A stretch of 64,000 nucleotides of DNA. Source: Tidjanibacter sp. (GTDB lineage: Bacteria; Bacteroidota; Bacteroidia; Bacteroidales; Rikenellaceae). The stretch spans positions 1 to 64,000 of the forward strand of contig JAFQNC010000024.1 of NCBI GenBank assembly GCA_017396085.1, read 5' to 3'. Position numbers and translations under genes: made by a program. The first letter of the stretch is position 1. The number at the start of each line of letters is the position of its first letter. This document shows, piece after piece, positions 25,034 through 33,719 of the stretch. The notes beneath the pieces were generated by a model. The model did not search any database. It was not told where the DNA came from and saw only the letters and a program-made list of their open reading frames with translations.

Positions 25034-28000
25034 ATGAAAAAACGACTCTTGACAGTGGCCATTGCCCTTTTTGTGGGCCTTCTTTCGGTGGAGGCAAGTG
25101 GGTTTGCACGCTTTGAGCGCCTCACCACCAACGATGGACTGTCGAGCCTCTGTGTTGGGCCAATCTATCAAGACGAGTTCGGGATGGTGTGGGTGGCTAC
25201 CAACGATGGACTAAACCGCTACAATGGTAGGTCCATATCTGTGTACAGGCCCATACTTGGCGACTCCACTTCGCTGTATAACAACAATATACGAGCAGTG
25301 TGTGGCAACCGTAACGGCAAGGTTTGGGTGATTAATAAGTATGCCCTCTCGGAGTTCGATATGGCTACCGAGAAATTCCACACCATACGTAAGAAGGGCG
25401 TGCGTACCATCTGTTGCGAAAACAACACCCTTTGGGTGGCGGGTTTCCGACAAATATGGAGGCTTGACGAGCAGGGTACCCTGCAAACTTTCTACGAGTT
25501 GCCACAAGGAGTGAAGGTGAATGCAATGAAGGTACTCTCCGATGGGCGTTTGGCTCTTGGCACAGAGGCGCACGGAGTGATTTTTATTGACTCCAACCGC
25601 AAGATAACCTCCACACTCGGTGGGCAAAACATCTCATACATCTTTGAGGACTCCAAGCACAGAATGTGGTTCTCCACACGCTACAATGGTATCTATTGCT
25701 ATGGTCAAGACGCAAGTGTGGTGAACTATGTGGCCACACAAGACGAAAACAGCCTGCCCGACAACTTTGTGCGCAGTGTGTGTGAGGACGACCTCGGACA
25801 CATTTGGGTGGGAACTTTCAAGGGACTTTGTGAAATAAATCCCGAAACTCGCTCGGTGAGGCGCGTTGATGACGAGGAGGGCTCACTACGAAGCACCTCC
25901 GTGTGGTATACCTACTGCGATGCCAACGGTCTGGTGTGGATTGGAACCTACCACGGTGGTGTGTTTATCTACAACCGAGAACTCGACCGCTACAAACACC
26001 ACGACATCTTCGGTAGCATCGTTGAGGACAACGCTGGCAACCTCTGGCTCGGCTCGGAGGACTCGCCACTGGTGAAGTACAACCCCCGCACCGATAGGGT
26101 ACAGAGGGTACACGAGCGCAAATTTATGGACGAGGGTATCACCTCGCTCTACTTCGACTTGCAGGAGAACGAACTCTGGGTGGGTACACTGCGTGGTGGC
26201 TTGGTAAGGTTGAGTAGCGATGGTAGGATACTCCAACAATTCCGCCACAGCGACACCAACCCTCGCTCGCTGCCCAACAACCACGCCCGAGAGATTATCC
26301 CCTTCGGGACAGACTCCCTCATTGTGGCCCACCACACGGGCTTGATGGTGTTCAATAAGCGCACCGGCGAGTGTCGCGAGGTGGAGGTGTTGAGTCGTGT
26401 GGGCGGAGGCCACGTTTCGGATGTGTTGCTCGACAGCAATGGCGACTGCTGGGCCTCGGTGTCGGCCGGTGTGGTCAGATACAACCTCGCCACGGGCGAA
26501 AGCCGACAGTATCTGGTGGAGACGTCAATCCCCGAGATGGGAAGTGCCCACGTGCAGAAACTTTTTGAGGATGGGGATGGTAACATTTGGCTTGGCTCTT
26601 CGGGCGCAGGACTCTTCCTCTTTGAGCCCCAAACGGATTCGTTTGTCTGCATCAATGGCAAGAACAGCGCACTGCCCAGCGACTACATCATAGACATTGC
26701 CCAAACCGAGAGTGGCTACTTGCTCATCGCCACGATGGGTGGACTTGTGAAGTATGACCACGACAACAACATCTTCTACACCTACAATCGCAACAGTGGC
26801 TATCCGTTGCCCGAGGCGGCTACCTATGGTATCTTCATCGCCTCCGACAATGTGGTCTACCTCTCCGGCCACCGACATATGGTGTCGTTCCACGAGCAGG
26901 ACCTTGTGCGCAGGAAGGCACCACACAACATCTGGTTTGTAAACCTGAGGGTGGACAATATGCCTGTGGCTCCCGGCGACCAAAGCGGTATACTCTCGCA
27001 GTCGCTCTTCTATCAGAACAAAATACGCCTCGACAGGGGGCACTCAATGTGGTCGGTGGAGTGTACCACGCTGGGTAGTGTGCCCGATGCAATCTCCCGA
27101 TTGGAGTACAAACTCGAGGGCTACGATGAGGATTGGATTATTGGCGACTGGGGCAAACCTATCTCCTACACCAACCTCCCCGGCAGGGACTATGTGCTCA
27201 AAGTAAGGCGCATACACAACCAATCTTCGGAAGTGTTGGCCGAGAAGAGCCTGAAAGTGGAGGTGGTGCCTCCATTTTACGCCACGTGGTGGTTCGTACT
27301 GCTGCTGTTGGCTGTGGTGCTGACGCTGGCGGTGGTCTACTTCAAATTCTACTCCAGCAGGGTTAAACTTCACGCCTCGCTCGAGTGGGAGAAACTCGAA
27401 AAGAAGAAGATTCAGGAACTCAACGAAAACAAGTTGCAGTTCTTCACCTATGTGTCGCACGAAATTCGCACCCCTGTAACGCTCATCAACAGCCAGTTGG
27501 AGTCGATTCTTGCACAGCAGGGCGTGCCTCCCTCGGTCTACCGCAAGGTGAGCAGTATGCACGACAACCTGCAAAAGGTCTACAACCTCATCAACGAACT
27601 CCTCGACTTCAAGAAGAGGGAGAGGATGATTGAGAGTATGCGCTTCTGCAATGGCGACATCATTACGATGCTCGAAAAGACAGCCACTTCGTTCAGGGAG
27701 TATGCCGTGCAGAGGAAGGTGAAGTTTGAATTCCTCAATCAGACCGATGTGCTCTCGCTCAAAGTGTGGTACGATGCGGTGCAGATGGACAAGGTGCTCA
27801 ACAACCTCCTTTCCAATGCCTTCAAACACACCCCCGAGGGCGGTAAAATCAAACTCATACTGAGCCAAACGGAGCAGAGTGTGCTGATTAGCGTGAAGGA
27901 CACCGGCGATGGTATCGACCCCGAATATCAGAAGGCCATCTTTGAGCCCTTCTCGCAGGTGCCCGGCGACTCGGCCGCAGCACTCGGCACGGGCTTGGGT

Positions 28001-29008
28001 TTGGCCATAACGCAGGGCATTGTGCAGGCCCACGGTGGTACCATAGCGTTGGAGAGCGAAAAGGGCAAGGGGGCCAAATTTGTCATCACCCTGCCCAAGG
28101 GCGACAGCCACATTGCCGAGGAGCAGAAGTGTGAGGTGGCCGATGAGGACAACCAAACCATTGAGGCCAACCGACTGATGGACAAACAGTTTGTTGAGGA
28201 CATCGTGCGCTCGCAGGAGGAGGCCGGCTCGCGTGGAGCCAAGATGCTCATTGTGGAGGACAACAACGAACTAAGGCAGTATCTGACCGAACTCTTTGAC
28301 CCCTTCTACAAGGTTACTTCGGCGTGTGATGGCGAGGATGCGCTGCAAAAGTTGGAGTACTACACGCCCGACATCATTGTCAGCGACCTGATGATGCCCA
28401 ATGTGGACGGCGTGGAACTCTGTCGCAGGGTGAAAAACAACGTGGAAACGAGCCACATACGCTTTGTGATGCTCACGGCAAAGGTTACCGTGGAGGCGGA
28501 GTTGGAGGGCTTCCGCAGTGGTGCCGATGACTACATCGCCAAGCCGTTCAACTCCAAGATTCTCGTTACCAAGTGTAACGCTCTTGTCAATAGCCGTCTG
28601 CAACAGCAAAGGTCGTTTATGTACTCTATGGACTCGGAGGAGTTGGCCGGCAACAACACCATAGACAAGACCTTCCTCGATTCGGCAATGAAGATTATGA
28701 ACGAGCACATCTCCGATGCAAGTTTTGACATTGGCGAGTTTGCCCGTGAGATGGCTATGGGCCGCACCTCGTTCTTTATGAAACTCAAGGGTATCACCGG
28801 CCAGACGCCCAACAAGTTTATGACCAACGTGAGGCTCAAAAAGTCGCTTGACATTATGCGTAGCGACCCCGCACTCTCGGTTGGCGAGGTGTCGTATATG
28901 GTCGGTTTTAGTTCGCCGAGCTACTTCATCAAACTCTTCAAGGAACTCTTTGGCGAAACGCCCGCATCGTTCAAGAAGAATTTGGGACATTCGGAGCAAG
29001 AGGGGTAA
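25034..29008 (+). CDS. Hybrid two-component system (HTCS) sensor-regulator of the PUL
   Basis: 1324 residues. The ATG at 25,034 starts a signal peptide (MKKRLLTVAIALFVGLL). Order: periplasmic Reg_prop propellers (about 25-640), a Y_Y_Y domain (about 665-735), one membrane helix (about 748-772), HisKA with His809 in YVSHEIRTP, HATPase (about 910-1020, DTGDGID and GTGLGLAI), a receiver (about 1070-1185) with Asp1118 in VSDLMMPNVDG, and an AraC-type HTH at the C-terminus (about 1225-1320, YMVGFSSPSYFIKLFKELFG). All phosphorelay residues are present. Such proteins bind an oligosaccharide in the periplasm and activate the adjacent PUL, so this is the likely regulator of both arms. It ends the rightward transcript before a strong terminator. 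Confidence 0.95.
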   Translation: MKKRLLTVAIALFVGLLSVEASGFARFERLTTNDGLSSLCVGPIYQDEFGMVWVATNDGLNRYNGRSISVYRPILGDSTSLYNNNIRAVCGNRNGKVWVINKYALSEFDMATEKFHTIRKKGVRTICCENNTLWVAGFRQIWRLDEQGTLQTFYELPQGVKVNAMKVLSDGRLALGTEAHGVIFIDSNRKITSTLGGQNISYIFEDSKHRMWFSTRYNGIYCYGQDASVVNYVATQDENSLPDNFVRSVCEDDLGHIWVGTFKGLCEINPETRSVRRVDDEEGSLRSTSVWYTYCDANGLVWIGTYHGGVFIYNRELDRYKHHDIFGSIVEDNAGNLWLGSEDSPLVKYNPRTDRVQRVHERKFMDEGITSLYFDLQENELWVGTLRGGLVRLSSDGRILQQFRHSDTNPRSLPNNHAREIIPFGTDSLIVAHHTGLMVFNKRTGECREVEVLSRVGGGHVSDVLLDSNGDCWASVSAGVVRYNLATGESRQYLVETSIPEMGSAHVQKLFEDGDGNIWLGSSGAGLFLFEPQTDSFVCINGKNSALPSDYIIDIAQTESGYLLIATMGGLVKYDHDNNIFYTYNRNSGYPLPEAATYGIFIASDNVVYLSGHRHMVSFHEQDLVRRKAPHNIWFVNLRVDNMPVAPGDQSGILSQSLFYQNKIRLDRGHSMWSVECTTLGSVPDAISRLEYKLEGYDEDWIIGDWGKPISYTNLPGRDYVLKVRRIHNQSSEVLAEKSLKVEVVPPFYATWWFVLLLLAVVLTLAVVYFKFYSSRVKLHASLEWEKLEKKKIQELNENKLQFFTYVSHEIRTPVTLINSQLESILAQQGVPPSVYRKVSSMHDNLQKVYNLINELLDFKKRERMIESMRFCNGDIITMLEKTATSFREYAVQRKVKFEFLNQTDVLSLKVWYDAVQMDKVLNNLLSNAFKHTPEGGKIKLILSQTEQSVLISVKDTGDGIDPEYQKAIFEPFSQVPGDSAAALGTGLGLAITQGIVQAHGGTIALESEKGKGAKFVITLPKGDSHIAEEQKCEVADEDNQTIEANRLMDKQFVEDIVRSQEEAGSRGAKMLIVEDNNELRQYLTELFDPFYKVTSACDGEDALQKLEYYTPDIIVSDLMMPNVDGVELCRRVKNNVETSHIRFVMLTAKVTVEAELEGFRSGADDYIAKPFNSKILVTKCNALVNSRLQQQRSFMYSMDSEELAGNNTIDKTFLDSAMKIMNEHISDASFDIGEFAREMAMGRTSFFMKLKGITGQTPNKFMTNVRLKKSLDIMRSDPALSVGEVSYMVGFSSPSYFIKLFKELFGETPASFKKNLGHSEQEG

Positions 29009-29019
29009 CAACTCCCAAA

Positions 29020-29067
29020 ACAAAAAAAGTAGGGTGTGTCTAACTTTTAGACACACCCTTTGTTTTT
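29020..29067. terminator. Bidirectional terminator after the HTCS gene
   Basis: A perfect 12-bp stem (GGGTGTGTCTAA / TTAGACACACCC, 29,032-29,058) has a T-rich tail rightward and an A-rich run on its left, which becomes T-rich on the minus strand. It separates the convergent HTCS gene and leftward methyltransferase gene. Confidence 0.9.
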
Positions 29068-29091
29068 CACACACTATTTGTGAACAAATCT

Positions 29092-29835
29092 CTACTTCGG
29101 GCGGCGGAAGTTCTCACACACAATGGCGGTGGCGATGGCCACGTTGAGCGACTCGCTTCCCCTGCGGTCGGCAGGCCAAGGCGGAATGAAGAGGTTGCGC
29201 TCCACCTCGCACTGCACCTCCTTTGATACCCCACGCCCCTCGTTGCCCATAACAATCACTCCGCCACTTGTCAGTGGGGCGGTGTGGATGTCCTTACCAT
29301 CAAGAGTGGTAGCGTAGGTGGCAACCCCACGGCTTCGTGCCTCGCGCAACCACTCGGCAAGGTCGCAGTAGTGTACCGTCACACGCAGCAAGGCTCCCAT
29401 TGTGGCCTGCACCACCTTCGGGCCCCAACAGTCGGCTGTGGTGGGGGTGCAGACAATGCGGCTTATGCCATACCAATCGGCCGTGCGGATGATGGTGCCG
29501 AGGTTGCCGGGGTCCTGCACCTCATCAAGGGCAATGACCAACTCGGCTGGGGTGGCAGGGGTGAGTTTGCGCTTGGGAATGGCCACCACGGCGAGCGACT
29601 TGGGCACGCTCTTGAAGGCACTCATTCGCTCCATATCCTTGGTGCTGACCACCTCGGCCCTCGGGTGGTCTATGCGGCTACCCTCCAGCACAAAGAGTCG
29701 TTCCACCCTCCACGCAGGCTCGCGCAGAAGTTCTTCCACAACCTTGTCGCCCTCGGCCACAAAGAGTCCGCTGGCGGTGCGTGCCTGCTTGTCTTGCAGG
29801 GAGCGCACAAATTGTATGTCGGCTTTCGTAATCAT
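29092..29835 (-). CDS. TrmH/SpoU-family RNA 2'-O-methyltransferase
   Basis: 247 residues. An N-terminal substrate-binding domain (QFVRSLQDKQARTASGLFVAEG) is followed by a trefoil-knot SPOUT methyltransferase with motif 1 at DEVQDPGNLGTIIRTADW, motif 2 at VIVMGNEGRGVS and motif 3 at SESLNVAIATAI. These enzymes methylate ribose in rRNA or tRNA using S-adenosylmethionine. The best-known relatives with this layout are RlmB/TsnR-like, but the target nucleotide cannot be read. It is the last of three leftward genes, 20 bp after the M20 gene, ending near the shared bidirectional terminator. Confidence 0.9.
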   Translation of the reverse strand: MITKADIQFVRSLQDKQARTASGLFVAEGDKVVEELLREPAWRVERLFVLEGSRIDHPRAEVVSTKDMERMSAFKSVPKSLAVVAIPKRKLTPATPAELVIALDEVQDPGNLGTIIRTADWYGISRIVCTPTTADCWGPKVVQATMGALLRVTVHYCDLAEWLREARSRGVATYATTLDGKDIHTAPLTSGGVIVMGNEGRGVSKEVQCEVERNLFIPPWPADRRGSESLNVAIATAIVCENFRRPK

Positions 29836-29855
29836 ATCATCGGTATAGGGTGTGC

Positions 29856-31073
29856 CTATAAGGTGGCAAAATGGAGTGCAAGCAGGGTCATTGTGATAAC
29901 ACCGTGGCCTATGGCTTTGGTGTCGGGGCAGAAGGCGGCGGTGTGGAGCGCACCCGCACGTGCGGCGGCAAAATCCTCGCCCGTGTAGCCCACGCCCAAG
30001 CGGTAGAAGAGGGCAGGGTAACGCTCGGTGTAGTAGCCAAAGTCCTCACCCGTGGGGCGCAGACCGAGCCTTACGACCTCCCCTTTGCCAAGCGTGCTCG
30101 ACAAGCAGGAAATGGCCTCTTCGGCCAACGCAGGGGCGTTGTAGACTGCGGGGTATCCCTCACCAAAGTTTTCCGTTACGGATACGCCGTAGTGCTGTGC
30201 AATGGCTTCACAAGCCTCGCCAATGAGTGCCTTAACCTCGGCTCTCCATCCCTCGTCAAAGGTGCGCATCGTACCCTCAAGGTGCACCTTGTCGGGCACA
30301 ATGTTGGTGGCTCCATCGGCCACAATGCGCCCAATGGAGAGTATGGTCGGCACGCTGGTATCGGGGCTCTTGGCGGGAATTTCGTAGAGCCTCTCTATCA
30401 GTTTGGCTGTGGGCAGAATGGGGTCCACGATGCCCTTGCGCAGGGCTGCGTGGCCACCGTGGCCCTCCACCGTGATGTGGATTTCATCGCAAGCGGCCAT
30501 ATATTTGCCGGCACAAATGCCAACGGTGCCCGTGGGCAGGGTGGGCTCAACGTGCTCCCCAAGAAAGGCAACCACCTCGTAGTCCTCAAATGGCTCCTCG
30601 GACAGCACCCCCTTGGCTCCACCCGGGTTGAGTTCCTCGCCCGGTTGGAAGAGTCCGAAGATGGTGCAGTTGAACTCCTCTCGGTGGCGATTGAGCACCG
30701 CAAGAGTGCCCAGCAGAACGGTGGTGTGGAGGTCGTGGCCGCAGGCGTGCATCACACCCTCGCGCTCCGAGGGGTGGGGAGATGCGCTCTGCTCGGAGAT
30801 GGGGAGTGCGTCAATGTCGGCACGCAACACAATGGCTCTCCTCTTTGCGCCAACACGCTCCTCGGAGGCCTTTGTGCCCTCAATTTTGGCCAGCACACCC
30901 GTGCCCGCAATGGTCCTACACTCAATCGTTTGTGAGCGCAGGGTGGCCACAATCTGCTCTGCCGTGCGGTGCTCGGCAAAGGAGAGTTCGGGCTGCGAGT
31001 GCAGTCTGTAATATGTATTGACCAAGCCGACATAGTCGCCCAGCACCTCGTCCGTGAGCCTCTTGATTTCCAT
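29856..31073 (-). CDS. M20-family amidohydrolase (N-acyl-amino-acid/IAA-amino-acid hydrolase type)
   Basis: A 405-residue metalloenzyme without signal peptide, so cytosolic. The metal-site blocks are HACGHDLHTT and FLGEHVEP, with an early RADIDALPI strand and a dimerisation lid domain in the middle (GGHAALRKGIVDP). Family members remove acyl groups from amino acids or cleave amide conjugates with two metal ions. The start is separated by one base from the stop of the upstream cyclotransferase gene, so the two are translationally linked. Which acyl or aminoacyl substrate is used cannot be deduced. Confidence 0.9.
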   Translation of the reverse strand: MEIKRLTDEVLGDYVGLVNTYYRLHSQPELSFAEHRTAEQIVATLRSQTIECRTIAGTGVLAKIEGTKASEERVGAKRRAIVLRADIDALPISEQSASPHPSEREGVMHACGHDLHTTVLLGTLAVLNRHREEFNCTIFGLFQPGEELNPGGAKGVLSEEPFEDYEVVAFLGEHVEPTLPTGTVGICAGKYMAACDEIHITVEGHGGHAALRKGIVDPILPTAKLIERLYEIPAKSPDTSVPTILSIGRIVADGATNIVPDKVHLEGTMRTFDEGWRAEVKALIGEACEAIAQHYGVSVTENFGEGYPAVYNAPALAEEAISCLSSTLGKGEVVRLGLRPTGEDFGYYTERYPALFYRLGVGYTGEDFAAARAGALHTAAFCPDTKAIGHGVITMTLLALHFATL

Positions 31074-31074
31074 C

Positions 31075-31905
31075 CTATTCTTGTGTGAGTTCTATCTGAT
31101 AAATCTTGTTCCAATTTTTGCCCGTAACAAAGAGCCTTCGGGCGGAGGCATCCCAAGCAATGCCGTTGAGCACATCGTCTTGCCACTTGCGGTCGGAGGG
31201 TGCTTGGAGCCCTGTGAGGTCCACAATACCCACCACTGCGCCACTCTCGGGGTTGATGCGCACAATCTGGTCGGTCATATAGACGTTGGCCCAAATCTCG
31301 CCCTCTATCCATTCCAACTCGTTGAGCATACCGAGTTTGCGCCCCGCATTGCGCACCTCAATCGTGCGCTCGGCCTTGAAGGTGCGTGGGTTGCGCACGG
31401 TGATGCAGTCGGTGCCATCGGAGGTGTAGAGCAGGGTGCCATCGGTGGTGATGCCCCAACCCTCGCCCTCGTAGGAGTGCTCGCCCACTTTGCGCAGGGT
31501 TGCCTTGTCGTAGACAAAAGCCTTGCCGCTGGTCCAAGTGAGCTGGTAGATGCGGTCGCCAAGGAGGGTTATGCCCTCGCCGAAATAGTTGCGGTCCAAA
31601 GATACTCTTTTGAGGGCTTCGCCTGTGGCGGGATTGACCACCCTCAACTCCGAGCGACCATTGAGTCCCGTGCCCTCATAGAATACGCCGTCTTCCCACT
31701 GCAACCCTTGGGTGTAGGCAGAGGTGGAGTGGGGGAGTTCGGCCACCACCCTATAACCATAGCGCAGGGGGATGACCTTACCCTCGCTTGCGGCACTCTG
31801 CGTGTGGGCTGTGGAGATGCGTTTCTTGGGCCTCTTGGCCTCGGCACCACACCCAAAAGCGAGTGTGCAGACAAGTAGTGTGAGTACAAATGGGGTGCGT
31901 TTCAT
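31075..31905 (-). CDS. Glutaminyl-peptide cyclotransferase, plant/bacterial propeller type
   Basis: 276 residues from the ATG at 31,905, where a signal with a Cys (TLAFGCG) begins; the longer reading from 31,980 runs through the promoter. Beta-propeller blocks include YTQGLQWEDGVFYEGTGLNG, LTWTSGKAFVYD, GEGWGITTDG, LYTSDGTD and LNELEWIEGEIWANVY, matching the PF05096-type enzyme that converts N-terminal glutamine to pyroglutamate. It would act in the envelope, where Bacteroidota export many proteins with N-terminal Gln after signal cleavage. It heads the leftward operon with the amidohydrolase and methyltransferase. Confidence 0.88.
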   Translation of the reverse strand: MKRTPFVLTLLVCTLAFGCGAEAKRPKKRISTAHTQSAASEGKVIPLRYGYRVVAELPHSTSAYTQGLQWEDGVFYEGTGLNGRSELRVVNPATGEALKRVSLDRNYFGEGITLLGDRIYQLTWTSGKAFVYDKATLRKVGEHSYEGEGWGITTDGTLLYTSDGTDCITVRNPRTFKAERTIEVRNAGRKLGMLNELEWIEGEIWANVYMTDQIVRINPESGAVVGIVDLTGLQAPSDRKWQDDVLNGIAWDASARRLFVTGKNWNKIYQIELTQE

Positions 31906-31928
31906 AAAAAAGGTCGCTCTAATCAATA

Positions 31929-31936
31929 CAAAGATA
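31929..31936 (-). promoter_or_regulatory. Minus 7 element for the cyclotransferase operon
   Basis: CAAAGATA (TATCTTTG leftward) fits TAnnTTTG and would start transcription about 15-20 bp before the chosen ATG at 31,905. This supports the shorter start. Confidence 0.5.
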
Positions 31937-31948
31937 TGGAAAAATTGG

Positions 31949-31956
31949 TATATTTG
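31949..31956 (+). promoter_or_regulatory. Minus 7 element for serS
   Basis: TATATTTG matches the consensus 33 bp before the serS ATG, back to back with the leftward promoter of the cyclotransferase operon. Confidence 0.55.
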
Positions 31957-31988
31957 TGGCAGATTATTCGTAAAAACCAAAATTTCCT

Positions 31989-33266
31989 ATGCTTACACTC
32001 AAGCAAATTCGTGATGACAGGGAGTTCGCCATTGCCCGATTGGCAGTGAAAGGTGTGGATGCAGCAGCAACCATCGACCAGATTTGCGCACTCGATGACG
32101 CTCGCAAAGAGCAACAACAAACATTGGACAAAAACCTTGCAGAGCAGAACGCCGCTGCAAAACAGATAGGCGCACTCTTTGCTCAGGGCAAACGTGAGGA
32201 GGCCGAGAGTATCAAGGCACGCACCTCGCAACTCAAAGAGGAGAGTAAGGCTCTGGATGCACAACTCAAAGAGACCACCGAAAAACTCAACGCACTGATT
32301 GTGTCGCTGCCCAACTTCCCCGCAGCCATCGTTCCCGAGGGCCGCACAGCCGAGGACAACGTGGTGGTGAAGCAGGGTGGCGAGATTCCCACCCTCGGTG
32401 AGGGCGCACTGCCCCACTGGGAGTTGGCCGCAAAGTATGACATCATCGACTTTGAACTGGGCGTGAAACTCACCGGTGCAGGTTTCCCCGTCTACAAAGG
32501 TAAGGGTGCCGCCTTGCAGAGGGCTCTGATTACCTACTTCCTCGACCAAAACACCGAGGCCGGCTACCTTGAGGTGCTGCCCCCAATTATGGTCAATGAG
32601 GCTTCGGGCTTCGGTACCGGTCAGTTGCCCGACAAGGAGGGCCAGATGTACCACGCTACGGTTGATAACTTCTATATGGTCCCCACCGCCGAGGTGCCCG
32701 TAACCAACATCTACCGCGACTGCATCGTGGATGAGAAGGAACTCCCCATCCGCCTGACTGCCTACACCCCCTGCTTCCGTAGGGAGGCCGGCTCCTATGG
32801 TAAAGACGTGAGGGGTCTGAACCGTCTGCACCAGTTCGACAAGGTGGAGATTGTGCGCATCAACCACCCCGACACCTCCTATGAGGCTCTTGACCAGATG
32901 GTTGCCCACGTGGAGAAACTCGTGGCTGCGCTCGGTCTGCCCTACCGCATTGTGCGCTTGTGTGGTGGTGATATGAGCTTCACTTCGGCCCTCACCTACG
33001 ACTTTGAGGTCTACTCGGCAGCACAGGGTAGGTGGTTGGAGGTTTCGAGCGTGTCGAACTTCGAGAGCTTCCAAGCCAACCGACTCAAATTGCGCTATCG
33101 CACCGAGGGTAAGAAGACCGCTTTGGCCCACACCCTCAATGGCAGTTCGCTTGCTCTGCCCCGCATCGTGGCTGCTCTGTTGGAGAACAACCAGACCGAG
33201 GAGGGCATTGTTGTGCCTGAAGTTTTGCGCCAATACACAAAATTTGGTATAATAAATGGAAAATAG
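31989..33266 (+). CDS. serS: Seryl-tRNA synthetase
   Basis: A 425-residue class II synthetase that charges tRNA(Ser). Residues about 1-110 form the long antiparallel coiled-coil arm (rich in Lys, Glu, Gln) that holds the tRNA variable arm. The catalytic domain follows with motif 2 (TPCFRREAGSYGKDVRGLNR) and motif 3 (LNGSSLALPRIVAALLEN). Length and domain order are standard. It begins a rightward unit divergent from the cyclotransferase operon, and a separate minus 7 box precedes the next gene. Confidence 0.97.
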   Translation: MLTLKQIRDDREFAIARLAVKGVDAAATIDQICALDDARKEQQQTLDKNLAEQNAAAKQIGALFAQGKREEAESIKARTSQLKEESKALDAQLKETTEKLNALIVSLPNFPAAIVPEGRTAEDNVVVKQGGEIPTLGEGALPHWELAAKYDIIDFELGVKLTGAGFPVYKGKGAALQRALITYFLDQNTEAGYLEVLPPIMVNEASGFGTGQLPDKEGQMYHATVDNFYMVPTAEVPVTNIYRDCIVDEKELPIRLTAYTPCFRREAGSYGKDVRGLNRLHQFDKVEIVRINHPDTSYEALDQMVAHVEKLVAALGLPYRIVRLCGGDMSFTSALTYDFEVYSAAQGRWLEVSSVSNFESFQANRLKLRYRTEGKKTALAHTLNGSSLALPRIVAALLENNQTEEGIVVPEVLRQYTKFGIINGK

Positions 33267-33291
33267 TGGTGTTGGGTAATAAAAAATGACT

Positions 33292-33299
33292 ATATTTGC
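33292..33299 (+). promoter_or_regulatory. Minus 7 element for the ferredoxin gene
   Basis: TATATTTG is an exact TAnnTTTG match 41 bp before the ferredoxin ATG. The minus 33 position holds GTTG-like sequence at non-ideal spacing. Confidence 0.5.
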
Positions 33300-33339
33300 C
33301 CTACCAAATAACATTAAACTTTTTTAACAAGTAGAGATT

Positions 33340-33507
33340 ATGGCTTACAAAATTGATCCTGAGAAATGTGTAGCTTGCGGTAGCTGCATTGGCGAGTGCC
33401 CCGTAGAGGCTATTTCGGCCGGTGATGTTTACGTTATTGATGCCGATTTGTGCATTGAGTGCGGTGCTTGCGCCGAGGTTTGCCCCAATGAGGCTATCTC
33501 GTTGTAG
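33340..33507 (+). CDS. Small 2[4Fe-4S] ferredoxin
   Basis: A 55-residue protein with two classic cluster motifs: Cys10-x-x-Cys13-x-x-Cys16-x-x-x-Cys20-Pro and Cys38-x-x-Cys41-x-x-Cys44-x-x-x-Cys48-Pro. It begins MAYKIDPEKCVACGSC and ends PNEAISL. Clostridial-type ferredoxins of this size carry low-potential electrons for enzymes such as pyruvate:ferredoxin oxidoreductase. The gene stands alone with its own promoter and a following hairpin terminator. All eight Cys ligands are present. Confidence 0.96.
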   Translation: MAYKIDPEKCVACGSCIGECPVEAISAGDVYVIDADLCIECGACAEVCPNEAISL

Positions 33508-33535
33508 TTTCCCTGAAGACACAACATCAAATAGT

Positions 33536-33567
33536 GAAGGCGATACCCTGCTTTGGGTGTCGCCTTC
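33536..33567 (+). terminator. Hairpin terminator after ferredoxin
   Basis: A 13-bp stem (GAAGGCGATACCC / GGGTGTCGCCTTC, one G-T pair) closes a six-base loop 28 bp after the ferredoxin stop. The T run is poor. Confidence 0.75.
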
Positions 33568-33632
33568 GCTATTGTTGGCCATTGGCTATTGGGTGTGAGT
33601 GTTTATTTTGGATAAAAAAGAGTTTTTTGAAT

Positions 33633-33660
33633 AATTCTCAATTCTCAATTCTCAATTCTC
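33633..33660. repeat. Heptamer tandem repeat (AATTCTC)x4
   Basis: Four exact AATTCTC units occupy the place where the minus 33 region of the dnaX promoter should be, 12 bp before the TACCTTTG box. An identical four-unit array lies at 41,368. Confidence 0.9.
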
Positions 33661-33672
33661 AATTTTAATCGC

Positions 33673-33680
33673 TACCTTTG
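33673..33680 (+). promoter_or_regulatory. Minus 7 element for dnaX
   Basis: TACCTTTG matches TAnnTTTG, 39 bp before the dnaX ATG. The region upstream is the heptamer array, with no TTTG at normal spacing. Confidence 0.5.
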
Positions 33681-33719
33681 TGAGGTTATACCTCACACAC
33701 ACAAGGAGAGAGAAGAGAG

